Below are positions 41,034 through 45,247 of a DNA stretch of 45,247 nucleotides, in pieces. Position 1 is the first letter of the stretch, and every line of letters begins with the position of its first letter. Where the stretch lies: positions 1 through 45,247 of the forward strand of contig CAILAH010000031.1 of the NCBI GenBank assembly GCA_903832205.1, in the 5' to 3' direction. Source of the DNA: an uncultured Microcaldota archaeon (GTDB taxonomy: Archaea; Micrarchaeota; Micrarchaeia; CAILAH01). The translations under genes were made by a program, and so were the position numbers. Below the pieces are notes generated by a model. That model saw only the letters and a program-made list of their open reading frames with translations, made no database searches and had not been told where the DNA came from.

Positions 41034-41973
41034 TGGCAGTGCCCTCCCTAAGTTTTGTTCCCGTCAGCTTCAGGAATACGTCCTCAAGCGACGGTCTTGA
41101 TATGTTAAGCTCGACCACTTTCTCATCATGCTTTTCAAATATGCGTGAAATCTGCGGTATCTTTGGCGAGATGTCTTCCGATTCTATAACCAGCCCGTGC
41201 TCGGTCTGCGTAACAGCTTCAATCCCTTTTATCTTCATTATTTTGTCGGCGAACACCGCATACTTGCCCGGTATCGATATCACTTTTGCGATTTCCCTGC
41301 CTGCGTGCTTCTTCAATGCAGCAGGTGTTCCGTCCGCAACGACCTTTCCCGAATTCATCAGCACAATCCTGCTGCAGAGCGCCTCTGCTTCCTCCATGTA
41401 ATGCGTTGTGAGCAGCAGCGTCGCCTTGTTTTCAAGCGCGATTTCCTGGACGGTGTTCCACATGCTGTTGCGTGCCGCCGGGTCCAAACCCGTTGTCGGC
41501 TCGTCCAGAATGATTATCTTTGGGGAGTGCATTAATGCGCATGCAAGGTTGAGCCTCCTGCGCATCCCCCCGCTCAGGCTTGCCGAGGGCACGTTGCGCT
41601 TGTCAGCGAGCCCAAGCTTCCCCAGCAGCTCATCCGCCTTCTTTGCCGCCTTCCCCCAGCCGACACCGTACAATGAGCCGAAGTAAAGCAGGTTCTCGAA
41701 GCAGGTGAGCAGCGGGTAGACCGCATTCTCCTGCGGGGCCACGCCGATTTTTTTCCTTGATGAGGATGTTGCGTTCTTGCCGAACAGCAGCAGTTCCCCC
41801 GATAATGCCTTCTCAGTGCCTGAAACAATATTGATGAATGTGCTTTTGCCAGCGCCGTTTGGCCCGAGCAGGCCTATAATCTCGCCTTCGTGCACCTCTA
41901 TTGAGAAATCGTCAAGCGCGGTCTTGCCGGAATACTTCTTTGTAAGGCCTTTCGCCTGGATCACTATATCCAT
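41017..41973 (-). CDS. ABC transporter ATP-binding protein
   Basis: The 318-residue ATPase has Walker A GPNGAGKSTF, signature LSGGMRRRLNLACA, Walker B IIILDEPTTGLDP and the switch His in LLLTTHYMEEAE. It ends in the extra C-terminal domain typical of DrrA/CcmA-like exporters. I choose ATG 41973 because a TTTATAAA element (41998-42005) lies about 28 nt upstream; earlier in-frame starts are too near that box. It energises the permease encoded next. Confidence 0.95.
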   Translation of the reverse strand: MDIVIQAKGLTKKYSGKTALDDFSIEVHEGEIIGLLGPNGAGKSTFINIVSGTEKALSGELLLFGKNATSSSRKKIGVAPQENAVYPLLTCFENLLYFGSLYGVGWGKAAKKADELLGKLGLADKRNVPSASLSGGMRRRLNLACALMHSPKIIILDEPTTGLDPAARNSMWNTVQEIALENKATLLLTTHYMEEAEALCSRIVLMNSGKVVADGTPAALKKHAGREIAKVISIPGKYAVFADKIMKIKGIEAVTQTEHGLVIESEDISPKIPQISRIFEKHDEKVVELNISRPSLEDVFLKLTGTKLREGTANEPAK

Positions 41974-42017
41974 ACCCTCTAACATCCGCACCATTTTTTA
42001 TAAATCCTATTTTGCGC

Positions 42018-42530
42018 CTAATTCATAAGGAAGATGAAAAAGTTCAGCAATGCCGCAACGGTTACCCAGAATAGGTACGGCACCTGCAGCAGCGCCGCAG
42101 CCTTGCTTATTCCGAAAAACTTGAATATCATATACGCTATCGAAGCCCACAGCAGCACTATGGTTACCAGCCCGTAAAATGGCGACCTCATCCCGAAGAA
42201 TACAAATGACCACAGCACGTTCAGGAAGAGCTGCACCCCGAATGCGTAGAGTGCTGCGGTGCGCATCCTGTCCTTGGATGTGTATATGATGTATAATGAG
42301 ACGCCCATCAGCGCGTAAAGGATGGTCCATACAGGGAAGAACAGCCAGTTGGGCGGCCTGAAGTCCGGCTTTGCAAGCTGCTCATACCAGCCGGCTATGT
42401 TTGGGGCCGTGAATACCGAGCCCACAAATCCCGCAAGCTCGCAGATGATTATCGCAATAAGCAGCAATGCGGCCTGATTGGGGCCAAATCCCTGTTGCTT
42501 CTCCTTCCGCTGTTGTTTGCCCTTTTTCAT
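42018..42530 (-). CDS. tspO: TspO/MBR family membrane protein
   Basis: The 170-residue protein has five hydrophobic helices and the family sequence LAKPDFRPPNWLFFPVWTIL followed by YALMGVSLYII, plus LNVLWSFVFFG. TspO proteins bind tetrapyrroles and lipids in membranes and are linked to stress control; they are patchily distributed in archaea. The start at ATG 42530 (MKKGKQQ) is supported by a TTTAAG box about 27 nt upstream on the minus strand. Confidence 0.92.
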   Translation of the reverse strand: MKKGKQQRKEKQQGFGPNQAALLLIAIIICELAGFVGSVFTAPNIAGWYEQLAKPDFRPPNWLFFPVWTILYALMGVSLYIIYTSKDRMRTAALYAFGVQLFLNVLWSFVFFGMRSPFYGLVTIVLLWASIAYMIFKFFGISKAAALLQVPYLFWVTVAALLNFFIFLMN

Positions 42531-42600
42531 ATGTAATAGGAATTGCCAATAAAACTTAAATAGGAAATATACAATCACTAAACGCTGGACCTATTGTGTA

Positions 42601-42637
42601 TTTCTAATCAGCCAGTTCTCTTGTAAGCAGGAGCGCC
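42601..42637. repeat. Left copy of pyrF 3' end (possible att site)
   Basis: These 37 bases match 44100-44136 at 32 positions. On the minus strand they read ALLLTRELAD plus stop, exactly the last ten residues of the pyrF-like protein, and all five differences are synonymous. The identity reaches 3 nt past the stop codon. It is a detached gene end and not a gene in itself. Confidence 0.85.
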
Positions 42638-42645
42638 CTGTACAA

Positions 42646-42987
42646 TTAATTGACTATCGGGCTCTTATAGATAGGAAGAATAAGCAGGTTTGCGCTTTCC
42701 TTCCTCTCTTGGGTCTGAAAATGCAAAAGGTATTCGCTCTTTGGTTCTTCATTTAGATTGCACAGAAGAAGTTTCATCTCGTCTTTTGGAACCAGCCTGC
42801 CGAATATCTTTGACAATTCCTTGCTGGCATCGAGTATTTCAATGCTGACTAATTCATCGTTATTTGTCATGTCAATCAAAAAATGCTCGCCCAATTCTAC
42901 AGTGAAATCTGACTTTTGATTAGTAATGCTAATGGTAATAATGTCTACCTCTTCGTCATAATCATAGCCGCTAATATCTATTTTCAT
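42646..42987 (-). CDS. DUF2283-domain protein
   Basis: The 113-residue protein has the DUF2283 pattern in its first half (MKIDISGYDYDEEVDIITIS, then VELGEHFLIDM and ELVSIEILDASK). The tail is an extra strand-rich region. DUF2283 proteins are small and frequently sit beside toxins; no activity is established. GAGGT and a 7-nt spacer precede ATG 42987; a TATATAAATA box lies about 28-36 nt upstream, so it has its own promoter, separate from the toxin pair. Confidence 0.8.
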   Translation of the reverse strand: MKIDISGYDYDEEVDIITISITNQKSDFTVELGEHFLIDMTNNDELVSIEILDASKELSKIFGRLVPKDEMKLLLCNLNEEPKSEYLLHFQTQERKESANLLILPIYKSPIVN

Positions 42988-43154
42988 GGGATCTACCTCT
43001 AATTCTCTTTGAGTATTTATATAGACGAGCATCACCTTGCGCCCGCAACTTTTTCTTTTATTTTGCTTGTAGTCACCCAATTCAGGAAAACAAGTTATGT
43101 CTACATTTTAGAATAATACATAATTGTGCCCATATGGCACAGTTCTTGTGGAAA

Positions 43155-43505
43155 TCAATTCTGGCAATAATTTCTTATCCTCCCAATGTCCTCCATTTCC
43201 TTATCATTCTTATAATAAACCTCCAATATTCTAATTGTGCCTTCGAAGACTTGAAAAACAACCCTGAATTTTTCTTTTGTGTGGAGGGATTTACAATAAA
43301 CTTTTTTCGCAACATAGACAGTGCCTTTTAATGGTCCAAGGCCTGAAACATGGAATAATCCGTGGTAACGATAAAATTCTTTTTCATCCAGCATTTGTGG
43401 AAGTGCTAGTAAGAAACGATTAAAATCTTCTTGGAAGCCCTGTACATGAATTCTTTTTAGATCCTTTTCTACTTCCGGCACTTTCTCAATGAAAAATTCT
43501 TGCAT
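43155..43505 (-). CDS. RelE-like toxin
   Basis: The 116-residue protein has the pattern of the RelE/HigB-like superfamily: IEKVPEVEKDLKRI at the start, a long loop region, then KFRVVFQVFEGTIRILEVYY and a C-terminal helix (KNDKEMEDIGRI). It follows the Panacea-domain gene by 9 nt in the same direction. The predicted action is mRNA cleavage or similar growth arrest. Less typical in length than the other two RelE-like proteins in the window. Confidence 0.75.
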   Translation of the reverse strand: MQEFFIEKVPEVEKDLKRIHVQGFQEDFNRFLLALPQMLDEKEFYRYHGLFHVSGLGPLKGTVYVAKKVYCKSLHTKEKFRVVFQVFEGTIRILEVYYKNDKEMEDIGRIRNYCQN

Positions 43506-43514
43506 CCTAATGCC

Positions 43515-44021
43515 TCAATTCTTATTTTCAGACACGGAAAATATGGCATTTCTATAGTGCACTAAATCGTAATCAATAATCTCACGATCTGGAGTGGCCT
43601 TAACCGGCATATCTTGATTGGAATAGGCGCTTGCCTGTGCCGCAGTCATACCAGATAATCGTCTTATATTACGGTTTAATTCGTTCAGCTCTTCTTTAGA
43701 CAGAAGTGTGCTGTCAACCTGTTCATTTGGTATACAAAGATGATATCGCACTTGTGTCTTGTCAGCAACAGTTCTATGCGTCTCCTTGATAAGCCCTTTC
43801 CTTTTTAGCTGTTCGACGATATTATCAAAATGCGTTGGTGCGGGGCCGTGAGTTATATGGCGATATTTATCACCAGTTATTGGCTTGTTATTCTTCTCGT
43901 AGTAGTCAAAATCTGAAAAATAAAGGATCTTGTAAAAGAGGGTTTTGCCAAAGTTTTGTTCATCCTGGGCATTCCCAATTATATGGAGATAGACTTGCTC
44001 ATCTTTAGATGTCTGCGGCAT
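43515..44021 (-). CDS. Panacea-domain (DUF4065/SocA-like) antitoxin
   Basis: The 168-residue protein has the Panacea signature: KTLFYKILYFSDFDYYEKNN, PITGDKYRHITHGPAP (HGP at 58-60) and a following helix-loop-helix (VEQLKRKGLI). This domain is known as an antitoxin module that pairs with many unrelated toxins, commonly encoded directly beside it. Here the partner is the RelE-like gene 9 nt downstream. I set the start at ATG 44021: GTATATATA at 44046-44054 lies about 28 nt upstream; the GTG at 44096 would run through that box. Confidence 0.85.
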   Translation of the reverse strand: MPQTSKDEQVYLHIIGNAQDEQNFGKTLFYKILYFSDFDYYEKNNKPITGDKYRHITHGPAPTHFDNIVEQLKRKGLIKETHRTVADKTQVRYHLCIPNEQVDSTLLSKEELNELNRNIRRLSGMTAAQASAYSNQDMPVKATPDREIIDYDLVHYRNAIFSVSENKN

Positions 44022-44045
44022 ATGTATAGTATATCTGCTGGCAGG

Positions 44046-44054
44046 TATATATAC
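44046..44054 (-). promoter_or_regulatory. TATA box of the Panacea-toxin operon
   Basis: GTATATATA on the minus strand, about 28 nt before the ATG at 44021, fits a leaderless transcript for the antitoxin-toxin pair. Confidence 0.6.
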
Positions 44055-44099
44055 TTTTGTCCGGGGCATTTCCAGTATTTCCCGTCGGGCCCTCACGTC

Positions 44100-44136
44100 T
44101 TTCTAATCAGCCAATTCCCTGGTAAGCAGAAGTGCC
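44100..44136. repeat. Right copy of pyrF 3' end (possible att site)
   Basis: This is the end of the intact pyrF-like gene plus 3 nt. It matches 42601-42637 at 32 of 37 positions, with every difference synonymous. Confidence 0.85.
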
Positions 44137-44885
44137 GCCTCATTCATGTTTTTCGCGGTAGTCAGTGCCCTTCCCGCAATCGGGTGGAATCTCCTGCCTG
44201 CCGCTTTTGCGCCCTTGCTTATCGACCCGTCCTGCGTAATAAATCCCGGGGAGAAGAACATCGGGTCCCTAACGCCCCACTCCATAACCAGCTTCTTGTA
44301 ATGCAATATCCTGTCCGGCTTATTTCCAGGCACTACGAAGTTGTCCACGCCCATCCTTGCAGCAATGATGTACATGAGGTCCGGCGCGGACCTCCTGATG
44401 AAACCGCTCAAGGGGAACGGTATGCCCAGCCCCTCAAAAATCCCCGTATAATTCTTTTCCCTGCCTTCGCTGAAATCCCCTTCCAGATATCTGGGGTGCG
44501 TCATCTCACCGCCCACAATGACGCCCAGGTTTCTCTCCTGCGCGGCCCTTATCCACTCATACTCCGTCACCGGCCCTGCCTGGGGAAATAGTATGACCGC
44601 ATCCATTCCCGCCCTGGCCATGCAGTCCATGAATTCCTGGGGGGTTGACTCGTGAATATCCGTGGCTGCTTTCTGGTGGTCATAGATTGCTGGCTTACCG
44701 GTTATTTCCTTGACCGCTTTCGTAGCGGTTTTCAATCCGACATCAAGCACGGATACGCCGAGCTTATAGGCGCTGATCTTCTCCACGTCCTTGGTAGCCT
44801 CAAAAAGCCGTTTGCACCCGCGAAATGGCACGTCACATGCAGGAATAAGGCCGCTCTCCCTTGTAACTATCTTTTTTTGCGCCAT
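44103..44885 (-). CDS. pyrF: Orotidine-5'-phosphate decarboxylase-like protein
   Basis: The 260-residue protein has a TIM-barrel pattern of the OMP decarboxylase superfamily: LIPACDVPF near the start, a central AYKLGVSVLD, IYDHQKAATDIHEST as the acidic/lysine catalytic motif, and FFSPGFITQDG before a terminal GRAL...A segment for phosphate binding. The catalytic motif has D-x2-K-x3-D spacing, unlike the common DxKxxD, so substrate assignment to OMP is not certain. OMP decarboxylase makes UMP in pyrimidine synthesis. The last 11 codons coincide with the right repeat of the island. Confidence 0.65.
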   Translation of the reverse strand: MAQKKIVTRESGLIPACDVPFRGCKRLFEATKDVEKISAYKLGVSVLDVGLKTATKAVKEITGKPAIYDHQKAATDIHESTPQEFMDCMARAGMDAVILFPQAGPVTEYEWIRAAQERNLGVIVGGEMTHPRYLEGDFSEGREKNYTGIFEGLGIPFPLSGFIRRSAPDLMYIIAARMGVDNFVVPGNKPDRILHYKKLVMEWGVRDPMFFSPGFITQDGSISKGAKAAGRRFHPIAGRALTTAKNMNEAALLLTRELAD

Positions 44886-44983
44886 GTAACCACCATCTAT
44901 TTGGTGAACAATTACATATAAAAACTCTTTGCTCTTTAATGTAAATTACAGTTTTTTAGAGGTATAAATAGGGGGGTGGACCC

Positions 44984-45247
44984 ATGGTTTCGAAGAAAAA
45001 CGCAGATGAAAATGAACGTAAAATTTCCCAAATTGTTGAATCTATGGATGTGCTGATGGGCGATAACACTATTCCAAAGAACATAAAGAAGGCGGTCAGC
45101 GATGCGAAACAGAAGCTGATTACGCCCGGAGACCCTGTTTTTCGTTCGAGCTCGGCTGTTTACACGCTTGAGAACGTGAGCGAGGACATAAACCTGCCGA
45201 TGCACGCAAGGACGCAGATTTGGAATATCGTGAGCTCGCTGGAGACA
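44984..45247 (+). CDS. UPF0147-family protein (3' end outside window)
   Basis: An open frame of 88 codons runs off the right edge. It begins MVSKKNADENERKISQIVE and contains the family pattern TIPKNIKKAVSDAKQKL and NLPMHARTQIWNIVSSLE. UPF0147 proteins are small archaeal proteins of unknown function, about 85-95 residues, so little is missing. TATAAATA (44963-44970) and GGTGG before ATG 44984 support the start. Confidence 0.88.
   Translation, partial: MVSKKNADENERKISQIVESMDVLMGDNTIPKNIKKAVSDAKQKLITPGDPVFRSSSAVYTLENVSEDINLPMHARTQIWNIVSSLET

Larger units (their letters stand above)
42601..44136. mobile_element. Putative integrated toxin-antitoxin island
   Basis: A 1.5-kb segment with visibly lower G+C than its surroundings lies between the two copies of the pyrF-like gene's 3' end. 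It holds a DUF2283 gene, a RelE-like toxin gene and a Panacea-domain gene. The arrangement resembles integration at a gene end in which the element carries a replacement 3' end. No recombinase gene is visible inside, so it would be non-autonomous or reduced. Mechanism is inferred. Confidence 0.6.

Overview
The window is archaeal chromosome. The evidence is a run of archaeal information-processing genes: ribosomal protein L15e, the RNase P proteins Rnp3 and Rnp2, archaeal-type PheS/PheT, aEF1-beta, a UPF0147 protein, a Cdc48-type double AAA+ ATPase, an XPF-type nuclease, SMC, and an intron-bearing tRNA gene. TATA boxes lie about 25-30 nt before many start codons and suggest leaderless transcripts; other starts have GGTGA-type ribosome sites. 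Genes are densely packed with 4-nt overlaps. Small cysteine-patterned lipoproteins resemble those I associate with DPANN-type archaea (Micrarchaeota or Diapherotrites), but that placement is inference.

Layout. 1-1275: an intergenic stretch of hairpins, a Cys-rich lipoprotein and a small methyltransferase. 1366-2677: rpl15e-rnp3-rnp2. 2715-6224 (minus): HEAT-repeat membrane protein, cysS, glyA. 6406-9637: pheS-pheT. 9649-12937: an anchored surface protein, a metallo-beta-lactamase-fold hydrolase, a secreted DUF4139-like protein and a zinc-ribbon protein. 12970-18518: an accessory locus of three unknown minus-strand proteins facing a 1006-residue coiled-coil and ankyrin protein. The ankyrin protein shares an unnamed N-terminal domain with one of the three. 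18526-22751: GNAT acetyltransferase, unknown small protein, membrane pyrophosphatase, RelE/RHH toxin-antitoxin pair, lipoprotein. 22794-26010 (minus): cdc48, a small membrane protein and an M50 protease. 26164-29114: two unknown proteins, MFS transporter, ACT-domain protein. 29169-35229 (minus): M24 peptidase, smc, a second RelE pair and two unknowns. 35367-37865: a coiled-coil winged-helix protein diverging, across an 11-bp-phased repeat array, from an operon ending in a PIN protein and an ERCC4 nuclease. 37902-39179: aEF1-beta, rhomboid protease, tRNA-Arg(UCU) with two introns. 39180-42530 (minus): ABC exporter and TspO. 42601-44136: an A+T-rich island (DUF2283, RelE-like toxin, Panacea antitoxin) flanked by two copies of the 3' end of the pyrF-like gene. 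44103-45247: pyrF-like gene and the start of a UPF0147 gene.

The strongest candidates for something new are: (1) the divergent locus 12970-18518 with its shared domain; (2) the six-repeat, exactly 11-bp-phased operator at 35831-35892; (3) the toxin-antitoxin island bounded by synonymous copies of a gene end, which looks like site-specific integration that rebuilds the target gene; and (4) the doubly interrupted tRNA-Arg, whose second intron is in the T-loop.
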